Positions 47,021 through 61,904 of a DNA stretch of 64,000 nucleotides are shown in pieces; within the stretch, counting starts at the first letter, position 1, and each line of letters opens with the position of its first letter. The position numbers were made by a program, and so were the translations under genes. The notes below the pieces were generated by a model. The model was not told where the DNA came from, made no database searches, and saw nothing but the letters and a program-made list of their open reading frames with translations. The DNA is from Isoetes taiwanensis (Eukaryota; Streptophyta; Lycopodiopsida; Isoetales; Isoetaceae), in NCBI GenBank assembly GCA_021234155.1, contig JAJEKV010000053.1, forward strand, positions 8,075,424 to 8,139,423. Direction: 5' to 3'.

Positions 47021-49574
47021 TCTTCTTCGAATACGTTCTTACAAAGACTACGGTCAGATAATGTTTAAAAAAACAATTAAAAGCCTCGTTCAGAGTAAGG
47101 ACATGTCACCCAATATCTACCCTGGTGTTTTATGCCAGGCCACATCAGGTACTCCTACTTCCATTATGCCTTTGGTATAATCAAAGTTTCATAATATAAC
47201 TTAAATTTAGATCTTATTATAATATGTATAACATGCACTTCAACCTTTACTTGAAATAGTAATCATCCTTTCATTTATTAATCAAGAAAATATAACCGTT
47301 TTACAATATTAATTTAACAATGGAAGTATCTCACCAAGTTCTTGCCATAAATCATATTCTTTCTTGTCTTCAATCATCTTATAACTCTTAACTTTAACAG
47401 CTTTACTTCCAAATATTCCATCTCCTTCAAGTTAACGACCACCCTAGAAACAAAATAGAGACAATTGGAGGAGAGAACCCATACTGCAGGCCAATCAATA
47501 CACAATTAGCGTGAAAACGGTAAATGTGCAAGGGCCAAAAGGTACATTGGGTCTCTCAGTTTATCACTGATCACCAATTGTATCCTTTTGCTACAGTAGA
47601 GCGTTAACAAGAAAGAAGCCTGGAATAATGACATTCTTAACATTTTAAACTTCTCAAACTGATCTCAAGGTTGTACCATTAGACGAGAACCAATTTCTTG
47701 ATCCCATATCTAGCTGGTTACCTTGATACACAGTTCTATAACATAAAGTCCAAGATAGCATAATCAGTTTACATGATAACCCTTTAATTTGCATATTTAT
47801 TCAAGCTGTAACTACAGCCATTATTTGAGCATTCCAAGTTCAAGATAATTTCATTCTATCCTCATAGAATCTCATTAGATATGCAATTGCTATCATTAGA
47901 TATGCAATTGCTATCTAAGAAGCCACGTAGGCCTAAATAATGCTAGGAAGCATAATATTTGGAAAGCACAGACATGTATTTCGGCTGCACATATTAAATT
48001 ATTTGCTAACTAGGAATCTATAGCAGCATTTCCATATACAAACAAGCATTTTTATTAGCAAATGCCATTTTCTAACCTGATATTCGTCCACCATGTATAT
48101 GCAGATCACTGGTGATATTCTCCATCAGTGGTCACTTATTGGGCATAAAATCCCGTCTATAAGGCATCGATTCTCCAAATGTTTATTGTATCAATTGAGG
48201 CTCAAATAGGTCGATTTCTTCAGTAATATATCCACTAGCCACTTCATAATAGACAGGAGGCATCCATGTATATGAAATGTAGCCTGCATGGTGGCAGCTT
48301 GAACACTAGTCCACAGGTCTAGCATACCCTATAAGCCTGTTATCGATCCCTAATGTCAAATCCTTGTCTTATTGCATGAATAATCCATCAAGGAATAAAT
48401 AAATTCGCTATTTTGTACCACAACTTTTCAAAAAGCATACCAGAGCATATTCATATCACCATTTTCAGCTGTCAGACATGTAAACCGCATACCTCCAGAG
48501 CAGAACAAATCAGCATGTTGTAAACATCCCCGTTTTCTGAGTTAGGCCTAAGTTAGACCATTTCCATATTGGCATACAGCCGGCATTTCCAACAGGCAGC
48601 CATTTAGGTGCCTCTATGGATCCTCCTGTACAGCTGAGATAAAGCATGGACTAGTCATTGCATTGCATGGCATCAATCCAAGTATCAGATCACTGCACCG
48701 TATTTTCGGCACCACCAGGTCATGTTGGCGCTCATTTTAGCGCCATAACTTTGCTGAACAGAGCACTCGATACATGCCCCAAATGGGCAACAATAAGCTT
48801 CCGCTAATGCTATATTTTTTTCAAAGATAAGTCCAATACATGCAACTTGGCAATTTGTCATTATCCTTAGCCATAAATGATTCAAAGGCTCATTATGCAA
48901 AACGTCCCATTCCCATGCCTTAAAATATTCAAAGGTCGTCAATAATCATTAATGTATTTGTCCTTTTCAACAAGTCCCAAAAATTCCAAACATGGTAATA
49001 AAAGCATGTGGATTTCTAATATGTATACACATGGTATGCCATTTGTGTACTATAGAACCTATAAGGGAATTTAGCTTGCCATATCTTTGCATATCAAAGC
49101 CATTTTTTCTAGGCCAATATAGGCTCCACATTTGGCCAATATAGGCTCCACATTGTTAAATGGAAACTTCATCACTCTTCCCATAAGCCATAAACAAACC
49201 ACTATTTCCATCATTATTTCCAAACATTTGGCATAGAATTTTCAGGAAAATATGTCCCTATGGGAACTATTCATCTTGAATTATTTGGGCATGCCCAAAA
49301 TCTATCCAATGCAATTTCAACAGGATAATAGATAACATGGCTACATACACCTTCAACCTATATGCAATATGCCATATCCAAAGGCCCTTTTTTTTCCCAA
49401 CATTTTCTAGGCTAATATGCCATTTCCAAGGGGTATTCCATTACTTATCAACATAGTCACATAGCATCCGCATATATTGTGTTGCCATAATGCCACTGAG
49501 TGCCAGATGTCTATTACAAAATAATAACCTTCATCTGTTTGAAGATTCAAAGAGAATATTCTTCTTCTTCTTCT
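47021..49574 (+). repeat. Segment B, copy 2 (placed before A)
   Basis: Same sequence as 43618-46110 with scattered changes, including a 17-base tandem duplication (gatatgcaattgctatc) near 47876-47910. It ends in a short (CTT)n that runs directly into segment A. Confidence 0.95.
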
Positions 49575-52056
49575 GAGCAAGAGTCTGTTTTAGGTAGCCC
49601 CACTATGCGCAGATTCAGGCTTCTATCTTGCTCGGGATCATTTATGGAAGATGGATCCTGACCCCCTCGCCTGTGAGAATCCGTGTCCGCTGAACTTGGT
49701 GGCATCAGAGGTATCTGGACATCAGTCATAATGGTATCCTTGCATGAGTCTGGGGCCGTCTGAGTCATAGCATCCGTGCTCACGCGTCGGCTCTAGACCC
49801 GTCGTAAGATCGGCATCGTGCATTGCGATCTATCGGGTCTAGGTCGATCGCATCTTGGCATCATTACCTTTGCATTTTGGGAGAGGGTGGCAGCTCTGTA
49901 GGGTAATTCGGCAGAGTCTTGGAAGAGAGCATAATCAGTATTTGAAAGAATTGCTTACCTTCCATCGTGACAGTAGGGGCAAACATCGTCTGTTCCAAGG
50001 CTGGCGATAATGTATCATGTTCTGATGGTGAGAGCCGTGGGCTCAATTGGTCTCTAAGCTGCTTTAGAAGATCCCCACTGGATGTGGTATGGTTTTTACC
50101 TCGAGCCCGTCTGGTCATAACATGGAACTTTGCAAGCGAACTTGTGACCTGCTAATCTGGCGTTCCCTACTTGGATATAAAGGGGTCCTAATTCAAGTAT
50201 GATTGTAGCTGGATGCAAACAAAGGCAGTTATTGAGCAAATATCAAAAGCTAATCTGGCGTTCCCTACTTGGATATAAAGGGGTTCTAATTCAAGTATGA
50301 TTGTAGCTGGATGCAAACAGAGGCTGAGTACTAAGAGCAAGTTCTTAGTACTCTATAGAGTTTCGCCATTAAAATTCGTTCGTTTGTTTCTCCAAAGGCC
50401 CTTTCCAAAGGAAGTTACGTACGAGCCAAAATAGAGGTTGACTTAATGATATTCGATAGCAATTTGAGCACATCTTGTAAGGCGATTGGGAGACCAAAGA
50501 TGCTACAGCCTACAAATATATTTAAGCCAAAGTTTCTTAAATAAATGCATGACAAGCCAAAGGGCCGGGCCCACCGTTAAACGAAACTAAATTAATTAGA
50601 TTAGTTAAACTATCCCGCCCTAAGGCCTAATTTACTGCTTTAACCTTTGTATTTTTTTTTCCTCTCTATAAAAACCATGTCTTCCTCTCTCATACTTTTT
50701 CTTAGCGCCGTTATGCGCATATATTCTTGTGAGGTTTAAGTATTGTAATCTTTTTGTTTTGGTGTATTATGGGATATATTGTTTTTTTTGTTTGAAAAAA
50801 AAAATAAGAATTCAGAAAACATTGGCAAATTCATGAATAACATATAAACCATCAAATATAGCATAAACCCATAACATAACACACTAAGACAAAAAGTTCC
50901 ATTTTTTTTTTCTGATACAAATCGTAGCCACGATAGCATCATCTCCTCAATATTTTCATAAAAGCTTACTGCACTACAATGATGCATGAAACGGACATGG
51001 GACATGACTAGAGAGTATGATTTGTTGTTGTGTAACCATGTTCAATCAAATAGTGGGGTGTGAAACCCTACCAAATTTGCCTAGAAATTTGTTCTTTTGA
51101 CCCAGAAAACTTAACCAAACATGCTCATCTTATACATCAATAGAAAGATCTTAGAGAGAGCTTTCCAACGCAATAAAAAACACTCAAGATGAAGTTCGGA
51201 TTCAAAAATTATGATAAAAACCATATTACATCAAATTTGCATGGCATGCACTTTGCAAAAAGGTATCCAAATTGAAAAGTACAAAAGGCAGGTATCTATC
51301 TTAATGGATCTAGGTCAAAACCATATGCCAATAAAAATCTCTCTACATAAGCTTTCTAATGAGCCCAAGATCATCTGAATCTGATCTCTGTAGCTCAAGT
51401 TATAAGCACATGAACAATTGACATTCTCTCTCTAGTGCTTCTCTTCTTTACCTATTTTTAGTGACTTAGATATTATACACAATAGTTTGGTAAAAAAAAA
51501 AAGGGCCTCTCATAAAATCTTTATTTTTGATTAAAACCTTTTTTTTTTTTTCAATTAAAAATTTGTAAAAAGCATTTGCAAACGTAGTCGTTTGATGTTT
51601 TCTAACCCATCTTTTTTTGCTTTTCAGATGGCGATTAGTTCAATCACAAATGGAGATGATTGGGGCTGCTTCGATGTCTTCATTAGTAGTCTCATCGAGG
51701 GAATTCTGGGTCAAATAGAGCAAAAGTCTGCACATTGAAGGGCATCATAAAGTAAACATGTATACATACCATCTAAGTAAAAGATACAAAGCAAAAGTAA
51801 ACATGTATACATACCATCTAATATAGCAAAAGAATCAGATATCACCGAACTATTCCTAAACTGCAGGCTAATTGTGCATCAATCTATTGTCTTTCTTTCT
51901 TCACTGCCATTTTCTAATTTAATTTATATTTTTTTTGCTCTTAGGACCTTGTATTTCCGATGTGCAGGACTTGGAGCCATTGAGCTCCATAACAAGCGTG
52001 TTCCATTCTTTTTACTACGACCTTGGTCTTTATTGTTTGAAGGTCAGACAGAGTGC

Positions 52057-53930
<1,874 letters not shown>

Positions 53931-53955
53931 ATAGACATTAATTAAACATTTCATT

Positions 53956-54195
<240 letters not shown>

Positions 54196-54352
54196 TAGTA
54201 TTTTTTATTCACGGACGTGGGCGGGCAGGCACGGGCAGTCTCGGGCAGGCTTAAAAAAAGGGGCAAAAAAGGGACAAAGCAAACCGCACTGTAAATCCGG
54301 CAGTGGGTCCTATTCTTGGAGATAAGGAATTTGTACTCAGCTTATAACAACT
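54196..54352. other. Flank at the copia insertion site
   Basis: Contains a gggcaggc-rich stretch. The last five bases, caact (54348-54352), are the left target-site copy. Confidence 0.6.
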
Positions 54353-54898
54353 TGTTAGAATTCATGCCATAATTGAGATGGGAAAATATTCAAGGAAATT
54401 CGATGACAAAGTTGAGATAGCACCTAAAGCACCTAAAGCACCTAAGAAGTTTGAGCACCTAAAGCACCTGTCAATGGAGCCAATTTTGGTTCAAATGAAT
54501 CGATTCAGTATGACGAAGACATGAAGAGCCAATCGGCGGTCTGGCTTGACCGTCGGATAAATAAAGATGGAATACAGAGGTTGTGCATTCATTGGAAATT
54601 AGCAGGAGCAATCGTGAAGCAGGTATGAATCGATTTGAAATTGAATGACCTATTTGAAGTTTGAAGCTACAGTATCCTCATCGATCTCATATGAACAGTA
54701 ATGCTAAGATTATTTCCAATGGTCATAATTGCCAATGTTATTTGGCTAGTGTTATACAATTGGTTTTTTTGTTGAGTTGAATGTAAAATCATCTTATGCT
54801 ATTAGATTGAGGTGTTTCTTACACACAGATGATTATCAATCCAAGAAAATCTAACATTGTTACATGATATTGGTTCTATTCTTTGCTTATTTCTAACG
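54353..54898 (+). repeat. 5' LTR of the copia element
   Basis: 546 bases, near-identical to 59220-59765. It contains the tandem word agcacctaa three to four times (54420-54470). The terminal base is g where the 3' LTR has a. Confidence 0.96.
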
Positions 54899-54924
54899 AT
54901 TGGTATCGAGCTAGGTTGAGACAA

Positions 54925-56443
54925 ATGGCAAAGCGATTTGGTGCGGGCTGTTGAGTGCCATTGATGTTTTCAAGGGGATTCAGGATTCAAGTTTGGAAAG
55001 AAAAGATCAAGCATGTATTGCAAGTAGAAGGGCTATGGGATATTGTTGAACCTAAGAGCAGATTCTACGAGGTTCTTCTTTGAAGGAAGCTTCGAGCTCG
55101 ATAAAAGGGAGGCGAAAGGAAAAGTGGCACCAAAGCAACAAAAGGAGGAGGCACGATAGATGTGGCAAAACTAAAGAGAGGCTCAAGGGATTATAATGAG
55201 TAAAGGTAAACTCAAGTATTGTGTTAAAAATAAGAGGATTGCATCCTAGCGAGATGTGGAGTTATATGCTCCTTAATTATGAGGGAAAACCTCCTCACAA
55301 ATCGATGTGCTTGAAAATGAAATGAGAAGGCTAAGGTTTCATGATAAAGACAATGTCAATGAGTTTTTTCAAACCTTTGACAATATCATTGCTGACTTAG
55401 AGGGAGCAGGAGTGTGTTATTCTCAACAGCAGCAGGTGTTGGCCATTTCAAGATCTGTTACCAGTCTTGGAAACATAGCCATGTTTATCAGAACCCTTGC
55501 AAGAACAAGGATTGAGGCAGAAAGAATGTTGAAGACAGAAATAGAGCAGAACAAAGTAATGGAAGAAGAAGATGCCACATAAGTTTTATTTGCAAAAGGA
55601 AAAGGTAAAGAAGAGAAGAAAAGAGGTAAGCTTGGCCCATGTTTTAACTGTAATCAATATGGTCACTTGAAAATAGACTGCCCTATGATGACTAAAGAAA
55701 TAAATTGCTATAATTGTGGAGGAAGAGGACATTATGCATCCAATTGCTCATCACCTAAGAACTTCTCAAAGGGGAAAGAAAGGTAAACAAGAGGATATTC
55801 TGCCACAAGGGGAAGCGGTAGAGGAAGATTCAGGAACAACTCATATGCAGAAGCAAACATAGCAGAAGAAGTTATGCTTGACGAAATTATGGAAGATGAT
55901 GAGGATAAGGTAAGAAAACATAAAGTTTTTACTGTTACTAATGCTGGAATTGATGATGATGATGATTTTATGATTCTAGATAGTGGAGCAGAAAAGTCCA
56001 TTGCATGTAGTTCAAAAATCCTAAAAGAAAAAAGGGGAAGTCAAGGTGGTCATATACAAGTTGGAAATGGTGACCTCCAAAGAATTGAAGATGTTGGCAT
56101 ACTAGAGCTATTTGATCTGAATGGGAGAATTGTGAACTTACAAAATGTTTTATGTGTTCCTAGCTTAGTGAGAAATTTGATTTCTATTTCTCAATTAGTT
56201 GATATGGGATTGAAAGTCATTTTTGAAAGGACTCATTGTAAAATCTTTGATGGAAATGAATTAAAATTCCTTGGAAGAAGAGTTGACAACTTGTTTGGTA
56301 TAAATGCTCGATCAGTTGAAAGTATTAATCTGACTCTAACTCCAAATATTGCAATGTGGCATGAAAGACTTGGGCATACAAATATGAAGAATATTGAACT
56401 TATGATAAAGCGGGGACTATTGGTGTCATCGATAAAGCAATAG
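54925..56443 (+). pseudogene. copia gag and protease (frame-broken)
   Basis: The first part (54925-55300) starts MAKRFG and holds a KIKHVLQVEGLWDIVEP block, but with several stops. The frame 55307-55582 has the gag UBN2-type region (RFHDKDNVNEFFQTFDNIIADL). Beyond its stop, 55634-55735 encode two CCHC knuckles (CFNCNQYGHLKIDC and CYNCGGRGHYASNC). The frame 55874-56443 holds the protease site LDSGAEKSI, the LQNVLCVPSLVRNLISISQL block and the GAG-pre-integrase WHERLGHTNMKNIELM. It then stops at 56441-56443. Confidence 0.9.
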
Positions 56444-57221
56444 AAAATCATGTTTCGGGGGTTGCATGTTGGGTAAGCACTCAGTTGCCCTTTTCAAAGG
56501 CAAAAGGAAAAGCAAATGAAATTCTTGGTTTAATTCACACCGACCTTTGTGGTCCATTGAATGTGACAGGGAATAAGGGAAAAAGATACTTCATAACATT
56601 TGTTGATGATTACAGTGAGAAAAAGCGAGACTCTCTTGTCGAGAACAAAAGACCAAGCTTTTGAAGCCTTCAAAAATTTTGCAGCAGAAGTAGAGTGTGA
56701 AACTGGAAAAAGAATCAAATGTGTAAGATCTGATCGGGGAGGAGAATACTTGTCAGGAAAATTTGTTAGATATTGTCAAGACAGGGGTATAAAGAGACAA
56801 TTTACTTGCAGCTATACACCTCAGCAGAATGGTGTGGTGAGAGGAAGAACAAAACAATTCCGAATGCTACAAGATCTATGTTGAAGCATGCAGTCTGCCT
56901 AATTTCTTGTGGGAGGAGGAGGATCAAGGCTGCTTTGTACTCATACAAAATAGTCTGCCATCAAAAAGCATAGAAGGAAAAATACCAGAAGTCATTTGGT
57001 CAGGAAAAACTCCTCATTATGAAATATTTAAAGTGTTTGGGTGTTTGGGATACACACACATTCCCCAGGAATTAAGACTGAAATTGGATGACAGGTCAAG
57101 GATAACCTATTTGGTTGGCTATGACATGCATTCCAAAGGTTATAGAATGTATGATCCACTTAAAAGGAAAGTGTTGGTAAGAAGAGATGTAATATTTCAA
57201 GAGAATGTTTTTGTGGACTAA
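56444..57221 (+). pseudogene. copia integrase (frame-broken)
   Basis: Readable parts: IHTDLCGPL (about 56533), FVDDYS, then in a shifted frame RIKCVRSDRGGEYLSGKF and TPQQNGVV. A further shift precedes the ERKNKT catalytic-glutamate segment. Frame 56907-57221 contains the end of the core (SKSIEGKIPEVIWSGKTPHY, FGCLGYTHIP, YLVGYDMHSKGYRMYDP). The three acidic residues of the DDE core can all be seen, but not in one frame. Confidence 0.88.
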
Positions 57222-58400
57222 TCGATAGAAAAGGAGAATTCAAAAGGAGAAGAAAAACACAATTCTGACAATATGATGAGTCCCAAAGGTACAAAGGAAA
57301 AAACAATAACTAAAAATGAGATAGATGCTGAAGATTCTGATCACAGTGATGAAGAAGATAATAATGAGGATGGAAAGGTTGCAGGGGAAGAACAGGAACA
57401 TGAATCAGCAAATGAAAACAATCAAGAAGATAATAATGAGGATGGAAGTGTTTGGGGAGAAGAACGGGAACATGAACCAAAGAAAAAAGAAAACATCAAG
57501 TTAAGAAGAGGAAAAGCGAAGGAGAAAGAACTGCAACAGGAAATTGACATTGACATAGAAATTTGGAAGGAGAGAGAATGGTAAAAGTAGCGATTGCAAA
57601 AACCACGAGGAGGATAACACAGACGAAATATTTATGGTGTTAGAATCACGGAATTCGAAGACTTTTGAGGAGGCGATAAACTCACTTGGCGGTAACAAAT
57701 GGAAAATTACAATGATGGAGAAATGAGGTCATTGAAAGAACATCCTCATATGAAATAGTAGACTGCCAAAGGGAAGAATGCAATAGGAAACAAATGGGTA
57801 TTCAAGTTGAAAACAAATGCGGATGGCAGCCCAAAGCACAAAGCAAGACTGATTGCTCAAGGTTATTCACAAAAAGAAGAGTAGATTTTGATGAAACCTA
57901 CTCACCCGGTTGTTAAGTTAGTTGACATTAGAATGATAATTGCCATATCAAATGCCTTAAATCTAGATTTACACCATATGGATGTTTATGCAGCTTTCCT
58001 TAATGCAGATTTGGAGGAAGAGGTTTACATGAGACAAGCTCAAGGTTTTGAAGTTGAGAAAGACAAAGTTTGGAGGCCCGAAGAAAGGCGTCTACTGAAC
58101 TGAAGCAATCTCCAAGACAATGGTATTTTTGTATTGACAATTTTTTGAAAGAACAAAGCTTTACTAAGTTGGCTAATGATGGCAACGTTTATCTACTAAA
58201 GGATGAGGGAGAATTTTGTATAATGGCGGTGTATGTGTGGGATCGTATCTTGGCATCCAATAATATGAACTTCTTGAATAAATGCAAGGAGATGCTCAAA
58301 ACCAGGTACCAAATGACAGATCTTGGAGAGTTGACCACAGTTCACAGGAATTCAAGTAAGAAGAAGACAGAACAAACATGACAATATCTCTAAATCAAGG
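57222..58400 (+). pseudogene. copia linker and reverse transcriptase (frame-broken)
   Basis: An acidic spacer with a duplicated NNEDG..GEE.EHE unit (57273-57584) precedes the RT: NKWVFKLKTNADGSPKHKAR, LIAQGYSQKE, then MDVYAAFLNADLEEEVYMRQ and SPRQWYFCIDNFLK. The catalytic box, normally YVDD, reads YVWD..I at about 58230-58250, so the active site is lost as written. The preceding segment, which normally reads LKKSLYGLKQ, is also scrambled (58065-58105). Confidence 0.88.
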
Positions 58401-58495
58401 TAAGTACATAGACTTCGGTCTTGGAGAAGTTCAATATGCTAGAATGCAGTGCGTAAAGGCACCTATCATGGTGGAAACAAAACATCAAAGGAACT

Positions 58496-59199
58496 TTGCC
58501 CTCGAGTGAAGATGAGAAGGAGAAAATGAGTAAGATTCCATATAGACAATTGGTAGGAAGCTTATTGTTCATTGCCAACAATACAAGACCTGACATTGCA
58601 TTCATAGTAAATGTGTGGAGCAGATATAACAATAATCCAGGTTATGAGCATTGGCTGGCAGCTAAGAAAGTTTTGAGATTTTTGAAAGGCACAAAACACA
58701 CAGGAATTGTTTACTGTTCAAAGGATCTGAAATTAAAATGTTTAAAGTGATCTTGTTGGTGTGGAGATCTAGATGAGCGCAAATCAACTTGGGATACATT
58801 GTAATGTTAGGAGGAGCACCAGTTAGTTGGAGAAGCAAGAAACAATCATCTATTGCTTTGTCAACTGCAGAATCTGAGTATGCCTCAACAACTCTTGCTG
58901 CTAAAGAAATCATTTGGGCCAGAAGGTTACTGGAAGAGTTGGAAATAAAACAAGAAGACAGCACAGAATTATTTTGTGACAATCAAAGTTGTATTGCAAT
59001 GACAAAAAACCCTGTGTTGCACGAGAGGACCAAACATATCGAAATGGAGATGCACTATATCAGGGACATGGTGAATAAGGGATTTATTCAACTAAAGTAT
59101 GTAAGATCAGAAGATCAACTTGCTGACATAATGACCAAGGCATTAAGCTGGAAGAGACTTCAAAAATTATCAACTGCTATGAGCTGTAGAGATGCCTGA
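58496..59199 (+). pseudogene. copia RNase H and RT end
   Basis: Contains KIPYRQLVGSLLFIANNTRPD, then, after a break near 58750, the RNase H part (SWRSKKQSSIALSTAESEYA, ELFCDNQSCIAMTKNPVLHE, HYIRDMV and ADIMTKAL). It ends at TGA 59197-59199, shortly before the polypurine tract. Confidence 0.92.
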
Positions 59200-59219
59200 A
59201 TTATGACATGAAAGGGGAA

Positions 59220-59765
59220 TGTTAGAATTCATGCCATAATTGAGATGGGAAAATATTCAAGGAAATTCGGTGACAAAGTTGAGATAGCACCTAAAGCACC
59301 TAAAGCACCTAAGAAGTTTGAGCACCTAAAGCACCTGTCAATGGAGCCAATTTCGGTTCAAATGAATCGATTCAGTATGACGAAGACATGAAGAGCCAAT
59401 CGGCGGTCTGGCTTGACCGTCGGATAAATAAAGATGGAATACAGAGGTTGTGCATTCATTGGAAATTAGCAGGAGCAATCGTGAAGCAGGTATGAATCGA
59501 TTTAAAATTGAATGACCTATTTGAAGTTTGAAGCTACAGTATCCTCATCGATCTCATATGAACAGTAATGCTAAGATTATTTCCAATGGTCATAATTGCC
59601 AATGTTAATTGGCTAGTGTTATACAATTGGTTTTTTTGTTGAGTTGAATGTAAAATCATCTTATGCTATTAGATTGAGGTGTTTCTTACACACAGATGAT
59701 TATCAATCCAAGAAAATCTAACATTGTTACATGATATTGGTTCTATTCACTGCTTATTTCTAACA
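59220..59765 (+). repeat. 3' LTR of the copia element
   Basis: 546 bases, from tgttagaattc to ctaaca, directly followed by the caact target copy. Confidence 0.96.
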
Positions 59766-59770
59766 CAACT

Positions 59771-60740
59771 GGACTTGGGCATGAAGAAACGTTTTCGGAA
59801 TGGATTTTTGCTATGGCTTGGAGCATTAAGAAAAAAAAAATTGATTGGGTTTTGCTGGCTATGGCAAAAGCTATGGCTACTGCAGAAGCTTTGCCATTCA
59901 GTGGGTTCATAGCTCTGTTCTCGAACCCATTGCCCTGTTCTTGCTTTAATAATTGTTAAGGAAAGCTTGCATCTACGTAAGAAAAGCTTGCATTTGAGCC
60001 CATCTAGAACCGTTTGAGCCGGAAGATTCTGGAGCCGGAAGAAATGAAAAGCCAGAAGAAAAGAGTTGGAATGAAAAGCCGGAAGATTCTGGAGCCCTTG
60101 GCATGGCAGTCAGAAATAAAATATTCGGTTTGCCCCAATTGTGAAGGCCGGAACTAGAAGCTTGAGAATCTTTGCTTGCATGTGGGAAACTGTCACAGCT
60201 TGAATAGTTTTTGGATTATACAAAGACCTAGAATCAAGAAAGAATCACTACAACAGACCGAATTTAAGAAATAGATAAATGCTCTGTTCGAAATCCTCTG
60301 CCCGCCCTGCACAAAAAAAAAAAAAGAAGAAAGAAGAGGAAACAGATCTAGTCTAGCACTACGGTTTTGTGTGCAAGAAAGGCTTCAACCCATCGGATGC
60401 TATCTATTAGATGCGGCAACAAGCATCGCCTTTGAAACAGCCCATCGGATGCTATCTATTAGATGCGGCAGAGATTGAACTGAGAAAACTTGCAGTTGAG
60501 CGAAAATCTTTGAGCTTTGTGGAGCTGAGGAAATGCCGATCCAAAATGCTATGGATTTATCACCCAAAATGCTAGTGCCGACCCAAAATGCTATGGATTT
60601 ATCGCCATGGATTCATGGCTGGACTTCGCCATAGATTCGCACTCCCCTACCCTGGCCTGCCCGCATGAAGAAAGAAAAGGAAAAATGTTTAACAAGGAAG
60701 CATAATGGGAAACACCCTTAATGCCAGTTAACATAAAAAT
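59771..60740. repeat. Non-coding flank with several short tandem duplications
   Basis: cccatcggatgctatctatt plus agatgcggca occurs at 60389 and 60441 (52-bp unit). gccggaagattctggagcc occurs near 60018 and 60081. ccaaaatgctatggatttat occurs near 60541 and 60582. A 13-A run is near 60309. No gene is recognised. Confidence 0.6.
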
Positions 60741-61130
<390 letters not shown>

Positions 61131-61256
61131 GCCGTTTCCACTGAGTTCTAGGAATCGAAGCCAAATTCCACCGGCCTGCCGGAATTCAATTTGTTGGCGC
61201 GAACCAATCTTGGAATCATGAAATGGCTTTCTTTCTTTCATCTTCCCAAATCGCTG
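61131..61256. other. Short spacer
   Basis: Nothing recognised between the repeat and the hypothetical exon. Confidence 0.4.
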
Positions 61257-61570
61257 CTATAGTCTGGCATTAACAAGATTTTGATATGGATCCTCTAATG
61301 CTTGGGACTTTCCAGAAGAAACAGAGTCTTGACTTACTTGCCCTGCCTCAAAGTTTGTCCTTCTAGCACAAACTACCGGGGAATCCGACCTGCTTCTTGT
61401 CCTCTTTGATTCTTTTGGAGCAGGAAGTGCATGAATTACAGGGGCAGACACTGATCCGGTCATTTTCTTTGCCTTTCTTGGCTGAAATTCCTTTTCACGC
61501 CTTGGAGGAACGAATGCCTTTGAATGATCTGAACCCCTTGTCATGCTTACAAGTATAGGATCTAAGAAAT
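61257..61570 (-). CDS. Hypothetical exon, basic Ser/Pro/Lys-rich protein
   Basis: A minus-strand frame of about 104 codons begins right after a convincing acceptor (cttgcag, plus-strand ctgcaag at 61571) and ends at TAG 61257-61259. The product is basic and low in complexity (PPRREKEFQPRKAKK, KESKRTRSRSDSP) with no known domain. Upstream, 61692-61860 ends in a gtatgc donor-like site (plus-strand gcatac at 61687) and could be a leader exon. If it is non-coding, translation would start at the internal MTRGSDHSK methionine, giving 96 residues. It could equally be a gene scrap between repeats. Confidence 0.35.
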
Positions 61571-61904
61571 CTGCAAGCAATGAAGATAATCAGTTTTTTT
61601 GTTTCTGGCATCCAATCTTCATTACAAAAGGGAAATCGAATTATGCTGAAATGGAATGCGAGAATCCTAAATTCTTAGGTAGTAATGCATACCTCGACCA
61701 CAATCGACCTTGCTCCGGTCGGATCTGCGCCAAGAAGCTCAGAGAACAGGGGAACAGAGATCTGTTACCGTTGGAACAGGGGAGATTCGCGGGAACAGAG
61801 AAAGGCCATTTTAGTAAGCGAAAAACATTCCGGCAGGGGGGGTTAAAGCAGTGAGCCCGATGGGAAAGCGGCCCGTCCTTGGTTAAGCAAAAAATGTCTC
61901 GGGG
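61571..61904. other. Possible intron and leader of the hypothetical exon
   Basis: Contains two gaacaggggaga/gaacagaga-like repeats (61741-61800) and no recognised protein. Confidence 0.3.

Larger units (their letters stand above)
54348..59770 (+). mobile_element. Full-length Ty1/copia LTR retrotransposon with target duplication
   Basis: Two direct LTRs, 54353-54898 and 59220-59765, are both 546 bases. They start tgttagaattc and end ctaac(g/a), and by eye differ at about seven positions. The 5-bp target duplication caact lies at 54348-54352 and 59766-59770. A primer-binding site, tggtatcgagctaggtt (54901), matches initiator tRNA-Met with one base missing. A polypurine tract, aaaggggaa, precedes the 3' LTR. 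The order gag-protease-integrase-RT-RNase H defines Ty1/copia. The insertion is recent judging by the LTRs, yet the polyprotein has many breaks. Confidence 0.96.
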
